Below, in pieces: positions 40,675-53,752 of a DNA stretch of 64,000 nt. The stretch's first letter is position 1; each line of letters begins with the position of its first letter. The notes beneath the pieces are model-generated. The model was not told the DNA's origin and ran no database searches. It saw only the letters and a program-made list of their open reading frames with translations. The translations under genes and the position numbers were made by a program. The DNA is taken from contig NW_020289977.1 in the NCBI RefSeq assembly GCF_003144245.1, forward strand, positions 496,001-560,000, given 5' to 3'. This stretch comes from Jaminaea rosea (Eukaryota > Basidiomycota > Exobasidiomycetes > Microstromatales).

Positions 40675-42094
40675 GCTTTGGAGAGGGAATCTAGTTGCTT
40701 GATTGGATATGGATGATGTGGACGAAAGTGGATTAAGGAGAGAAGAATAACTTCTTTATAGGATCATCTTCTCTTTGCCATCTCTCTGTCCTTGCCCTAT
40801 CGCCGCCGATCTCCCAGTGGACCCAATCGTCTAGTCCCTACTTCGAGTGACGTCCATCACCTTGACACAACGTAGGCACGCAGGCTCGCAGCTCCTTGTT
40901 CTGGCTGGCAGTTTGCGCCCGATGCAGAGGGAGCGACAAATTGATCTGTGGCACGACTGGCCTGCCAAGCTCTGCCTTTTGCGCTCCACTTCCAATGATT
41001 CCTTCGCCCTTAATCTCCCGTGCTTGAGACGTCAAACGCGGGGGGGACCAGCCGCTACGAGAAATGTGGCTGTGAACCGCATTGCGCTGCACGGTGACGA
41101 AGGAAGTCGGACTGAGGCGGTAAGGCGGTTGAATGCCGCGGCTCGGGGATACCGCCTCGCCCTCGCCGAGCCACACTAAACGTGGGCGGCTTTGGACTCC
41201 CTCTCCGACGTCGTATGTCAATAGCCTTGACTCCGAGCAGCATCGGATCTAAGTCCCGCCGGGAGAAGGGATGGCGGTAGTCGCGACCTCCGATGATACA
41301 TTGCTATCCTTAGAGGAAGGCGTAAGATTTACGGTACGACTCAGCCAGCCGCGTCTTAGATTGAAAGGTCCGAGATCTCGAGCCTTCTCCTCGGAGGAAG
41401 CGGCTCGCAGACGTCAGGTACTGCGCACCATAGCGCGAACCGAATTGCCAAGCGGCGTCGTGACGGCGGCTACGTCGAAGTGCCGCCGTCGAAGTCGAGC
41501 ATGGGGTCTCCACAATCCCGTTCCGTGGAGGCTCGGCCAGCGGAGGTGGTGCGAATGAAAATTTGAATGGGCTCAATGAGGGCTAATAGAGAGGGAAAGA
41601 AGGCAAGAAGCTGAGCTGGCTCGCTGACAACTCATCATGGGGTCCAAGGCGGCGCTAAAGTGAAAGCTGACAGTGCGCAGGCGGCCAGACAGGTGGCTAC
41701 GAGATGAGACTGGCTGCCTCGATTTCTGCTTTCTCCATGAGCTTGCTTGCAAGCAATGTACAACGCGCCCGGCTGTTCCTTCTATGTCAATGAACGAGCA
41801 CGGTCACTGCGTGAACCATCAAGTCAGAGGTCGAGGAGCGGCAAGCGCAGCAGGGCAGCCTCACCGTCACGGTAGTGCGGGCAATGCTTCGCTCCAAGTC
41901 TCATCTTCAAAGAGGGCACTCGCAAGGTTTCGATGATCGTGACTGGTCTGTTTCATGAATTCTATTGCTGATCCGCTACGAAGAGGCGCGTCGATTGTTG
42001 TGTGGTATTCATTGCTCACTCTGCTCTTGCAGTGAGGCTGGTTCTGCTGTAGCGCATCTCATCGGCGAAACAGCCCCTGCTCCCGACTTCTGCC
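40675..42094. other. 1.4 kb intergenic between the DUF2156 gene and ENA ATPase
   Basis: Both flanking genes are on the minus strand, so this holds the DUF2156 promoter and the ENA 3' flank. A 95-codon plus-strand frame at 41271-41558 (MAVVATSDDTLLSLEEGVRF...) has fairly protein-like composition but no recognisable motif, and is not called. No repeat or tRNA was seen. Confidence 0.45.
40754..40760 (-). promoter_or_regulatory. TATA-like element of the DUF2156 gene
   Basis: The minus strand reads TATAAAG, 80 bases upstream of the start codon at 40674. Plausible position; motif likeness only. Confidence 0.3.
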
Positions 42095-45000
42095 TCATGC
42101 CTGGTCATCAGCTTCCAAAGCTCTTTGCACCGTGTTCTTTCGCTTCATGCGCTTGTCGTTCTTCCTTCGCCCTACCACCCTCTTGCCCCACTTGTACGCT
42201 TCCGCCCCAGCGAAGAAGAGGATCGTGGCGACAATGACGATGGGCCATTGCCAGGTCAGACCCAGGTGCAAGAAGACGACTGTGTTGAGGCCGGGGACGT
42301 AGAGGACGAGGAACTCCAGCGCGATTCCAATGACGACGATCAAGAAGAGTGCACGGTTGCGACCCCACGACCCTCGCCACCATCGAGTAAGGAGCGGACC
42401 TCCATCGTCGGCGTGGTTGAAGAAGGAGCGCTCGTCATCGACAAGCTGCCAGGCTAGCAAGAGAGACACGTTGATCAGGACAGCAAAAGTCGCTGCGCGT
42501 GATCTGAAGACCGTCTCGCAGCTAGCGTTGTATGCAGCGTTGCAGTTGTCGCCAAGACTACCGTCGCCGAAGCCGTACTGACTCAAGAGGAAGGTTGCCA
42601 AGCAGAGCACCGCGCCCCAGATTCCGTAGACGAAGAGATCAACGAGGAACTCGTTCGTGAAGATGCCACGCTTGAGATCGGCCGGAGGGCGACGCATTGT
42701 GTTCTCGCGGGCACCCTGGACGCCTAGAGCCATTGCCGGCAAGCTTGAAGTTACGACGATGACGAAGAGCACTTCAATCGAGCTCAATGGGAAGACTGAG
42801 AGTCTCTGACTGTCTTTGAATGCCAGGCCAACCAGGAGAACAATTGCCTGCACTACGTTTTGTGCGAGAAGGTGCTTGGTGAATGCACCGATGTTGTCCG
42901 CCAGCCTACGTCCTTCGTGAATGGCGTTGGTGATACTAGCAAAGTTGTCGTCGCTGAGAGTGAGATCGCTGGCGTCCTTGGCGACATCGCTTCCTGCTTG
43001 ACCCATTGCAATCCCAATATCGGCCAGCTTGAGTGAGGGGGCGTCGTTGACACCATCGCCGGTCATGGCGGTGAGCCTGCCCCTTCGGTGGATGGCCTCA
43101 ATCATTCTCACCTTCGTCTGCGGGGAGCAGCGCGCAATGACGGCAGGAAGGACAGCGAGATCGTCGATCTCCTGTTCGCTGAGCTTGTCAAAGTGCGAGG
43201 CAGTCATGACAAGCGCGTCGCTCTGAGCCTTGCTGAGCATGCCCTCGTCCTTGGGCACGATTCCGATCTGCTTGGCAATGGCCTTGGCCGTGGCCAGGTG
43301 GTCGCCCGTGAGCATGTGCACAGTGATGCCTGCTTCGTGGCAGAGCTTGACGGCGCCGGCCGACTCTTGGCGCGGCGGATCGTACAGACCTACGAGGCCG
43401 AGTAAGGTCATGTTGGCCTCGACGTCTTCGCGGTCGATCTCGTCGCCTTTGGCGGCTTCGTCTTTGGTGAGCTCACGAGAGGCGAGGGCGAGGACACGCA
43501 GACCGTGCGAGGCAATGCTCTCCATGTTGGCGAGGATCTGCTCGACGAGAGAGTCCGACTTGTCCACTACGCCCTCGGCTGTGCGTACGTGGGTGCAGCA
43601 GTCCAAAATGCGCTCAACGGCGCCCTTCATCAGCCCGTACGTTGTGCCAGTAGATTCCTCGCGGTACGTGACGGCCATACGTTTGAGGTCGGATGAGAAA
43701 GGCATCTCACAGATCTGCGTCCACTTAGGCTCTTTGCCATTCTGTGCCTTGGTCAGGGACTGACGCGAGTGGCCAAAGCGACAGGCGAAGGTCTGGATAG
43801 CGCACTCCGTCGGGTCGCCGTGTGCCGTCCATTCGCTCGTCTCCTTGTCCTTGAATACCGTAGCAAGGTTGCAGAGCGAGGCAACGCGGAGGAAGGACAT
43901 GAAGTTCTCGTCGTCCGAGACCTTGCTGAGACCGTGCGAGTCGTCGGTCACCTTTTCCATCTCCTCCTTGCTGTCTGCGGCGCGCTTGGCGGGCTCAGCC
44001 TGCGTCTTGTTGACAGCGCCAAGGGTAGGGTTGAAGGCTTCGTTCGTCTCCTCGACCTCATAGGTCCCGCTCGCTGGCACCCAGGCCTGACGCAGGATCA
44101 TTCGCCCTTGAGTAAGCGTGCCCGTCTTGTCGGAGCAAATGTCCGTGATGGCGCCAAGGGCCTCGAGCGACTCGAGCTTGCGGACAACGACGTTGCGCTG
44201 CACCATTGCGCGAGAGCCGGTGCTAAGGCAGATGATGAGGACGGCTGTGAGAGAGGCGGGAATGATGGACACACCCGTAGCAACGGCGTAGATCGCTACT
44301 TCGGTACTGCTCCAGGGATTGACCTCGGCATTCAAGTTGGCGAGGAAGACGATGATGGTGAAAAGGATCGCAAGGCCGAGTAGAAGGACTGCGAGCGCGG
44401 AGAGCTTGATCTGGAGGGGGGTGCCGCTGCTGAGTCCCAAAAAGTTGCGTACCTGGTCGTAAACAGTGAGAGCGCCAGCCTGGGCGTAGCGGTGAGGCCC
44501 GGCCTTGCCATGAGCGTTGCGCTTGACCTGACGGATCTTGTTGCCCTTGGCGGAGCCACGCAGAGCCGCAGCGACCTTGCCAACTTCCGTCTTCATACCG
44601 ATGGCAACGACGACACCCACGGCACGGCCCTTTGTGACATTGGAGGACGAGTAAGCCATGTTGGTGCGGTCGCCGACGCCTACTTCAACGGGCTCAGTGC
44701 TGTCGGCTTTGCCAAAGGCCTGCTTGGCGTTCTTGGAGACTGGCAGGCTCTCGCCGGTGAGCAGCGCTTCGTCTGCCTCAAAGTTCATCGCTTCGACGAG
44801 GCGCAGATCGGCGGGAACGGTGTCACCTGTGGTGAGCTCGACGAGGTCGCCAATCGTGACTTCATTGGCACTGACGGTAACCGAGGAACTGGCATGGAGA
44901 GGGCTGAATGTCAGCGAAAGATGGTGTCTTTGTCGCCCTCGCCTGCACTCACCCGCCGCGAATGACCCTGGCCGTAGGGGATGCAAGGTTGCGTAGAGAG

Positions 45001-45576
45001 TCCATTGTCTGCTCTGCAGAGTATTCCTGCCATGCTCCAATAGTGATGTTCATAATAATGATTGCTGCCAGCACGCCTCCTTCAATCCATGTGCGGATAC
45101 CAAAGGAGACGGCCATGGCCAAGATAAGGCAGAATGTCATGGCGTTGGCCACTTGACGGATGAGAATCTGGACGATGGAGACGCCTTCTCCGCCTTCGAG
45201 CTCGTTGGTGCCATACTCGGTCTGAGAGACCATGAACTCTTGATCAGTACATTGCAACCCTTTCGCTGTCGCCGCCTGGCTCACTCACCTGCCTCTTCTT
45301 GACCTCGCCGGAGTGAAGGCCAGCCTCCGGGTCAGTCTCCAACGCCGTGAGCACCGCTTCGAAGGGATAGAGGTAGCTCCCCTCTAGCGCCTCTTGGCGC
45401 GTGCACTCTTGAGGAGCAGTCTCAGGGTTGTCATCAATCTCTTCGGCAGCTTTCTCTGCCTGCTGCTTCTTCTCGTCGATAGGCGATGCGCTCTGTGAGC
45501 CCTCGCCCTTTTCAAGGTCGACTCGCGTCGCCTCGGATGTCTTGGTGTTCGTCGCCGAGCGACTAGGAAGGGGCAT
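42095..45576 (-). CDS. ENA1: Type IID P-type ATPase, Na+/K+ exporter (ENA family), 3 exons
   Basis: ENA pumps export Na+ (and K+) at the plasma membrane, or at the ER for some basidiomycete paralogues, at high pH or salt. Exons 45576-45289, 45221-44953 and 44888-42095 give 1116 residues. The N-terminal cation ATPase domain has TEYGTNELEGGEGVS. DEALLTGESLPVSKNA is the actuator-domain TGES loop. ICSDKTGTLTQGRM contains the phosphorylated Asp439. MTGDGVNDAPSLKLADIGIA is the hinge motif, and MLTGDHLATAKAIAKQIG is also present. About ten membrane helices are visible. The N-terminal 90 residues are hydrophilic and charged. An upstream in-frame ATG at 45690 would add 38 residues. ENA1 versus ENA2/ACU cannot be distinguished here. 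Confidence 0.9.
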
Positions 45577-46755
45577 TGAATCCAATGTGTGGGCGTGTGA
45601 GATGCGTGGTTGTCTGTCGATGTCTGAAGGATGGCGCAGCGACTGTTCAAGATGGATTGCGCTGAATCGCTGAAGTTGGGGGATCATCAACGTCTGCCGC
45701 CGGCACTCGCACCTTATGTATCCGTGACCTTCTCAAGGCGGTATCATTGCCGGCGACTGGCACTCGATCTTGCAGAGGCACGCGAGCCGTCTCGTCGACT
45801 TCTCACCATCATCGATTCCGGAAGTCGCAATTGCTCCTGCAAGTAGGTGGCAAGCCCAGTCCTTGGCGCTGGGGAAAGGCGCCGTGAGCAGAGGCGTGAG
45901 GAGCGCTAGGCACGTTGTCGTCTGAGTCACCGCGTAGGGTCAAACGAAGTCTGTACGTCGGTGGCTGGCTGAGATACATCTTGATCCATTCTTGGCACAA
46001 GGATATTGAAGCACGAGGCAGGAAGACTGCGACGAAACAGAGGACGCCGATGCAGTAGAGCCAAGAATGTGTCCTGGGCGGGGTACGGAAGCAAGACAAT
46101 CTAAGGGCGGTGACGTACCTGCGCCCTGTGCTGCCAACTGCACTACGACAGTCGTCGGCGAATTCAAATTCAAGGCTGTGGCTTGGCATTGCGGGGCTTT
46201 GTACCACGTGGCGCGGAACGATCGACCAAGGCTCACCTCGCTGCGAGATTTGACTGCCGACGCAGATGGTCCGGCGGTACAGCGACCACGAATGAAGAGG
46301 CCTGGAAGAAGTGTTATCGGCGCCAAGACTTGGCGACGGCATCTCCTTACCGCGTCCAACAGCCGGCGGTCTCTCGCACCATCTCACTGCTTCACCGCAT
46401 CGTCCGACGCTCGACCGACTTGCTCGCCACACGAGGGAGAGGTGGAGTGTTACTGCGACGCTGAATGCCCGTGTATTATAGCACATGCGAGGTAAAAGTA
46501 GTGAACACAAAAACAAGAGGAGTGACCGACATGAGAGTGACTAGGAACTAGGGGCGTGGGGAGCGACGTGGTGTAGAGACAGAAAGCGAAAGTAGTCATG
46601 AGGATGGGAGAAGTAGTCGGTAGGGTCTCTCCTGATGCGTAAATGCCTGCATAGGTAAGGTAGTACAAGGAATCCTCCGTTGATATCTGGCCGATGTGTA
46701 AAAATGCTGGCGTGGTCCCCGGTCCTCTCGAGGTAATGTTGTCTCAGCCAGGTGA
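45577..46755. other. 1.2 kb intergenic between ENA ATPase and the phytochrome
   Basis: Holds the ENA promoter and leader and the phytochrome 3' flank. A minus-strand frame at 45809-46516 (235 codons) contains one hydrophobic stretch, but its composition is shadow-like and it shows no motifs. Not called. Confidence 0.45.
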
Positions 46756-49700
46756 TCAGGCGCCCGCTTGAGGTGCACCGAACCACCCTCCCTTCTCCCA
46801 ATTCTTGCCCGCAGTCCATTGCTCGCTATCGCGCTTTTCCTTCTCCGTCACGCCACGGAGAAGGATGCTGAGTCGAGAAAAGTCCACGGGCTTGAGAATC
46901 CAGCCGTCCATACCTATCTCGACCATTTCGCCACGCATTGCAGGTGTCAGCGTAGCAGACACGGCAAAGATGGGTACGCGGCCGTTCAGGACGTGTGAAG
47001 CGGGACGATCCGCATTACCGCCCTCCTTCGCACCGCGTTCCCTTTCCAAGGCGCGGATACGCTTGCACGAGTCCTGGCCGTTGCAAATGGGCATCTGCAG
47101 ATCCATGAGCACACAGTCGATCTCGTTAGAGCGTGACTCGAACGTTCGGAAGCCCTCCTCGCCATTCATGGCCAGCAACACCGTGTGTCCGTCCATGCTG
47201 AGGCGCTTCTTGAGAATTGTGCGGTTGATCGGGTCGTCTTCGACCACGAGCGCCCGCAAAGGAGAGACAGGCTCTCGTGCCGCCTTGAGCTTGGGCGTGG
47301 GCGTACTGTTGTTGCTGCGCCGCAGGGCTCGAGCGCTGAATCGCGACTGGACTGACACGAAGCTGTCTTTCCCTTCGCTGTTGACCGAGGGCGATGCGAG
47401 GGGTGCGACCGAGTCTCTTGCCTTGGGTCGCGATAGCAGAGAAGAGCCACTGGGCTCGCGGTCGCGCGACCCTGCCGAGGGCTTCGAGTCGTCGCTGGCC
47501 TGGCTGCCTCCATCGAGCGTGTGAGGGTCGATCTTGCTGGCACGCAGTGGCACCCGAGATCCTGCGACCTCTCGCTGACCGTCGATCTCAAACGGGCGGC
47601 GGCTCTGTATGGCAGATGCACCACGAGGGCCGCTGACTGCCTCAGCCTTTTTGCCAATGTTGTCTTCGGTGGACCGTCGGCGATCCTTGCGGACTGGTGG
47701 GGCGCCGATGGCCTCGACCAGGCTATCGAGCTCGCTGCCCATCCCAGAACTATTGGTAGCTACTGTGCCCAGACTGCCTTGTGAGTTAGAGCGAGTCATG
47801 CGTTTTGACTGCTCTCCCGACTCCACGGTCTCCCTCTTTTTCGCCTGAGCGCCATCCGTCGATTGGAACGGGACGACGTAAGTGAAGCGCGACCCGACGC
47901 CGACAGTTGAGTCGACGCGCAGCTGGCCATTGAGGTTTCGGATGATGCGAGCAACAACAGCGAGACCGACTCCCAGCCCGCTTTGAGAGGAGCCTTGACG
48001 CGCCTTGCTTGGCCCCTCTGGGCCCAACAAGCGCTCATCGTCGAGCAGATCACGCGCTCGCTTGGCCTCCTCGGAGTCTGCTCCCACAGTGGTACTGCCG
48101 TCGCTGCTTCGCCTGCTGTCCAATACCGAATCATTTTGCGAATCTTGCGGGATGACCGACTCGACTTGCTCGAACTCGCGAAAGATGGCCTCGAGCTTCT
48201 CGCGAGGGATGCCTGATCCCGTGTCCGTAATCGACAGCTCGACCTCGACGTCGCAGCCTTCCGGCAGAGCAAGTGTTGCCTCCTCCTTGTGCCGTCGCTT
48301 CATCTCGACAATGATCTTGCCACCCTCGCCCGTGTGGTGTAGCGAATTTGTCGTCGTATTTACCAAGACCTGACGCAGACGATTGCGATCTCCGAGCACC
48401 AGACATGTCTTGGGCTTCGTTGACACCTTGAAGTTGATCTTGCGTCGTTTCGCCTCCCACTCGTGCATCTCGACGGCCTCTCGCACCGACTCTGCCAGAT
48501 CAAAGGGCTCCTTGAGGAAGAGTTGCTTGCCTTGCTCGGCACGAGAGATGTCGAGGAGATCGTTGATGGTGAAGAGGAGCGACTTGGAGGCTATGCGCCC
48601 GCGATTGAGATTTTCGCGCGTCTCAGGGTCAAGCGGGCCATCGAGCGCCAACTCAAGGTAGGAGACTAGGTGATGCAGCGGCGTTCTGACCTCGTGGCTG
48701 GCGTTGGACAGCAGAAGACGATTGAGCTGGTTGACCTGCATCGCAGCCTCTTTACTCCTCCACACCGTGATGAACTTGCCGTACACCAGACAAAGGACTG
48801 ATGCCGTTTCAAGCTCTTCGTCCTTCCACGCTCGACATGTTCCAGTAACCGTCTCGTTCCAAAGCTTGAATGACTTGCGCGGCTCGAGCGATGCCTTGCC
48901 CTCCTTGCCCTCCTTGAAAGGCTTACCCGCCCAGCTGACTGTCCTCGTCTGGGCCCGGCGGATGAAAACGATGAAATCGGCGCCTGCCTCCGACAGTGGG
49001 ATGTAAAGGACGCCCGAGAGGAATTCTAGATCGAGTCCCTCTGGCAACGACATGTCGGGGAAGTCGCGAGCAGTATTGGACGTGCTGACGATCGTCGCAA
49101 ACGCCTTCAGTCGCAGGTACTCGGTCAATGCAAGTACCTCCTGACTGGCCGACATGCTACCAAGGATCTTGCATTCTGACCCGATGGCAATGACTCCGAA
49201 ATCGGCGTCGAACAGCTCGAGGAGATCTTCTGCCTTGGTGAGAATATAGCCAGACGGCGCCCCCGAAGTCGGAAGCGTGTTGATGAGCTTCCTTGACTGC
49301 AGTCGTCGCGTGTAACTAAGCCTCTCGATATTGCGCGATACCGAATCGCTGATGAGGCGCAGGAGCTGGCGCATGGGAAATGCCACTCGATGACCGTGCT
49401 CGCCGTACGTGTGAAGGGCGATGAGACCCCACAGCTGATTGAAGGCCATGATCGAGCAACTCATCGACGCTCGCACGCCCATATTGGCGAGGTATTTGAC
49501 GTGAATGGGACTCATGGCTCGCAGGAACGAGTGGGTCATGTCGACAGGTGTCTTGAGATCACTCTGATCTCGGCAGACCATTCGAGCGCTGGGCAGGTCT
49601 CGATCGTAGAGAAGGCGGACCTTGTTGATACGATACAAGTCGCGGGCTTGCTTGGGGATATCTGTGGCAGGAAAGTTGAGCCCGCGATACAGGTCGTGCG

Positions 49701-51446
49701 TGTCTCTGATGTTGACGAGCTCGCAGACAACCTGCCCGTTCCATTGGTCGTCGAATTGATAGACCATGACGCGGCTAAAGTCGGTCAGTTCGCGAACAAT
49801 GCTCACGACGACCTTCAGGAAGCTCTGCAGATCCGTTTGCGCGGTCAACCTATCGGCAGCGAGGTTGCGCACGGCGTCAGTCTCAAACACTGTTTGGCCT
49901 CATCCTCTCTGCACTCACTGCTCGTTGATCTGGGTCAAGATTCCAAACATGTCAAGCACCGCATCCTCGCCGCTCGCAACGTGAGGCGGGGGCATGCCAG
50001 GACCGCCTCCCTGTTCTGGCGCTCTTCTCGGCCGCGGCCTCTTATCTGTCCTCTCCCCGGCCTTCTGCCGCAAACGCGAGAGCGCCTTGATGGGCTTCGA
50101 AGTCGATACGGTGGACTCGCGAATCTGCTCGACTGTGGGTACGTACGGCATGCCATCAAGACCGCCGCGCTCCGCCTTGGCACCCTTCATGATAGTCTGA
50201 GCTTGGCTGAACTCCGTCTCGCCGCTGTCTGGGTCGGTCGTAGCAATTGTGGCAACGCTGTCTGTTTCTGTCCGATCGGAATCGGAGCCTCCAGGTGTCT
50301 GCGGACTAGAGCTCGCCGGCGAGACAAAGGAGAGCGGATGTTGACGGTCGACCATTGGCTCGAACTCGAGGATGGTGACTTGACCCGGGTGTTTGCTGTT
50401 CTCAGGCGCTTTGAGGGAGCGATGCGCCGCACACCAGCACTGCCAGTGCATCCTGGCTCTCGCCTTGCCCACGCCATCACTCGGCTGACCGAAGCCAGAC
50501 AGCTGGAAGACTTGTGGGCCCGATTCGGTCAGCGCCTCTTCGCTTTCTTCAAGAGACTCAATGGTGTCCCACAGCAAATCGGCCTGGTCGTCTTCGAGGC
50601 AATCGAGGAATGAATCGAGCTTGAAGAGGTGACTGGGCGTCATACCGATGATGCTCGCCGTGTTCTGCGCGCGTGCGTCACGAAGCAGGTCAGCGCATCA
50701 TCTTCGTCAGACTCGGCCGTGAGAGTATGCTCACCTCCGATGCCTGTCGGACGACCAGCGATCCATCACCTTCCTCTCTCAAGACGACCATGCATCCGAA
50801 GGACTGCACGGCACCGGGGATGTGAATCGGCTGTGGGCAGACGTAGAGATTTTGAGCAACTGAGCAGCCACGCTTCCTCTCCGCCGCACAGACTCACCTC
50901 ATCCTCGCATCGAAGCAGCACGCCATCTCGCCCAGTAACGACCATGTGTCCCTCATCCGTCTCGACATGCTTGAATCTCATCTGCGTCCTCTCTTCGAGC
51001 TCTTCCTTCTCCCGATCATTGAGCTCTTCTGTCGCAGTCGTGTCCGGCCCGTTCAATGGGACCTTCTCCACATCATCTGTCTCGGACTCTGTCTTGACAG
51101 AGGACGTCGTCTCGCTGTGCTTGCTCGACTGGCCAGACTGGGACTCATCACGGACTGGTGGGCCATTCGAGATCTTTTTAGGGTGCGGCGCAGGGAATCC
51201 GTACGACGAGCGAGTGCTGGAGCGCCTCAAGTCAGAAATTGAGGCCTCCTGCGACAGCGGAGAACGTGGAGTTGGCGGCCCATCACTGCCTACCGCGGCT
51301 GAGCCAGGCGTACGTGGCTTGACTGATACGGCGCTGCGAATTGGATAGATGAATGGTTGTGAGCCCAGAGATTCAGAGCCACCTCGGGGCGACTTTGGAT
51401 TGGCCGCTGCTGTGTCGTCGCTCGACCCGGATGGTGTCGACGACAT
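46756..51446 (-). CDS. Fungal phytochrome: red-light sensing hybrid histidine kinase, 4 exons
   Basis: The photosensor binds a bilin and passes signal by His-Asp phosphotransfer. Exons 51446-50898, 50830-50735, 50664-49919 and 49849-46756 give 1494 residues. Residues 1-175 are disordered. LLRCEDE/PIHIPGAVQSFG carries the likely bilin-binding Cys180 at the PAS start, as in fungal and bacterial phytochromes. A 150-residue Ser/Pro-rich insert separates PAS from GAF. GAF includes VMVYQFDDQWNGQVV and FPATDIPKQARDLYRINKVR. The PHY tongue has EPRKSFKLWNETVTGTCRAW. The kinase shows SNASHEVRTPLHHLV (His849), ITDTGSGIPREKLEA and SGLGVGLAVV. The receiver has LVVEDDPINRTILKKRL and CVLMDLQMP (Asp1380). 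The GAF intron rebuilds INEQLTAQTDL, with all junctions in frame. Confidence 0.95.
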
Positions 51447-53752
51447 CCTGGGATTGGCACGGTCAGCGGGCTAGATGAGGGTATTCTCGTCCCTGTCGTT
51501 CTCAGTTCTGCCCAGACTCGAGGATCCCCGCCTTCTAGAATCACGGGGCTCGCGAGTCGAATGGATGGTGGCGTGGATGAGGGTACGACCGGTTCTATGA
51601 AGAGCAGCTAGGTGGTGTGGATCGGGATGCCAGGTGGCTGAAGATGGTGAGGCGGCTCCGGCCAAGGCGACACAGGTGGCGATGGCTCCGTCGTATGCTG
51701 TATGGGGTGGATAGCTTGACGGGTCCTGCCGAATGATGAGACGCGCTGCTCAAATGAGGTACTCGTGTTGGAGAGATGGAATCCGTTGTTGGTGATACAG
51801 TCTCAGCTGCGCTCTCGGGCCTCCCTGTGAATGATTAGATTGAAAGGCGCAGATGAATGACGAAAGCTGTTCGGACTCCTTGCTGAGGTTGAAAAGCTGC
51901 GTCCGGGGCGTGTGGGCGTGATGAAGACGAGATTCGAGAACTGATGCCCTTCGTCGTGGTGGCGACGCGGCGCTCGAAGGAGGCGAGGGCGAGGTGACAC
52001 CGAGACGAGTGCGGATAAGAGGTAGGAACAAGAGGTAGGGTGAAGAAGACGAAAGGAGCGTGGGCCAAAGTTGTCGTCGTCGATCGTTGCCGCCTCTGCC
52101 GTCGCTGTCTCGATGGTTGAAGCGAGTGTTGAGCGACTGACTTGCCTGTCCAAAGGGCAAGAGGCAAGCGGGCTCTGCCCTGAAGCTGACTCAATCGGGC
52201 GGGGCCCTTGCCTTGCCGCCCCGCCTGCCTTGGCGTGCGATGGATGAATGGTCCGGCGGATGGGCGAGGGTGAGCCCAGGCGCAGGCAGGGCAGGCAAGC
52301 AACATGGAGCAAGCAAGAGACGACGAGAGCGCCAACGATGCAGCTAGGCAGCCGGCTCTTCTTTCGATGATCGCCGCCGCACGCAGAGGCAGCCACATTG
52401 CAACGGATTGCTCGCAGTCGGAGACCCACTTTCTCCTCAGGATTCATCAATCTCAGGACTATTCCCCAAGTACGATCAAAGCATCGTCCAACTACTCTCA
52501 TTCGATGACGCTGCTTTCGTGTCCATCTCGCAGGACTCCTTGCTGTCCGATGCCCACGCCCTTTCCCACTTCTGTCAGCTCACTCAGCTGTCTTCTGTCG
52601 CAGCCTCGTGCTCTTGTGCCCGCTGCGAGGAGACGCAGCGGCACCGGAGTCCTTGAAGAGCATCAAGGGTGGCTTGCTAAAACGATCGCGAATCGAGGCG
52701 CAGAGAGAGAGCAGCAGAGCAGAAGCTGCCATCCGGGCTGCTGCTTGCTTGACTGAGCCTGGCCGCACACATTCATCGAGCAGGGGTCCACTCACCCACC
52801 TACACTTGCACGCATGGGGTGTGCGCAGCATAGAGTGGACGCCCACCAGGCTTGCGCAATCATCTCTCGTGCTATCGACTGACGCAAAGGGGGAAGCGAC
52901 GCGGGAAGCGAACAGGTTGCTGGGGCGGGCAAGCATCCTCATGCCAGGCACGCGGTCCCGTCTGTCTTTCTGAAGACGACATCGTGCGGGATCCCTCGTC
53001 CGACTCGACAACATTCTACGCTGAACAATGCCTCCGATTGAGACACAGACTTGCTTGCCTTCAGTGAGATCCGCTCGTGCTCCATCTTGTTGATTCGGGA
53101 ACCTCGCCTTTGGCGGCAACAAGGTTGACATCTAGACGACGATTGAGTTGAAAGCAAGCGGATCTGCGGCGAGATAGCGTGATCTGCGTTGCCAACAACC
53201 TTCAGTGACTGCGAGGGCTGGCGCTAGCGCATGGCTCTGATGATGCAGACATTAGTGTCCGTAATGAGACTTCTTGGTATCCAGCTCGACGATCGCGATT
53301 TGCACCAAGAGCGTAGCGTGGTCGCGGGTACCATGGTGCCCTGCAACCAAAAAGTTAGCGATCCAGCTGCGCTGTGAACGCCACGCCTCGTACGGACATC
53401 GGCCTCCGGGCTCCGGCCCCAGTCGCCCGACCGGCTTTCGTTTCAAGCACTCCTTGACAAGCAATGCGCACACGGAAGCACGAGCTCCACTCCGCTTTCA
53501 GAAAGGAACTAGGGTCCAGGGGACATCATCACGCTCCCGGACTCATTCTATCTCAGAAGGGCCCGACACGGCCCGCCTTTGGGGCGTCTGAGACTTTGAG
53601 CACCATTCACTTCTCTCTTAGTCCTCTCGTCCATCTGAGAATCGCACTCAGTCGAGCGCTCAGGAACAAGACAATTCAGGGCGGCTAGTGACGCCTGCCA
53701 ATAGCGCGCGTCACCTCCTCCTTTACTGCGATAAGCGCCCCGTATCGCCGCG
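51447..53752. other. 2.3 kb divergent region between the phytochrome and NADH dehydrogenase genes
   Basis: The longest non-coding stretch of the window, between two divergent genes. Frames of 100-230 codons (51803-52501 minus, 52580-53131 minus) are Arg/Ser/Cys-rich without motifs. On the minus strand near 53340-53365 the sequence reads CTAAC, a T-rich tract and GTTGCAG, an excellent 3' splice site, followed by a 28-codon open stretch ending at 53252. A small unrecognised minus-strand gene, or long leader introns, may therefore exist here. Confidence 0.45.

Noticed and set aside
41271-41558. 95-codon plus-strand frame MAVVATSDDTLLSLEEG
   Set aside because: Reasonable composition, but no motif, no splice partners and no way to confirm it from sequence alone.
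45809-46516. 235-codon minus-strand frame between the ENA and phytochrome genes
   Set aside because: Cys/Arg/Ser-rich translation without motifs; one hydrophobic stretch is not enough to call a gene.
49390-50613. 407-codon plus-strand open frame antisense to the phytochrome
   Set aside because: Complementary shadow of the PAS-GAF coding region, no domain features; the minus-strand frame carries all family motifs.
52580-53131. 183-codon minus-strand frame in the phytochrome/NADH dehydrogenase gap
   Set aside because: Composition is that of non-coding GC-rich DNA and no family resemblance was found.
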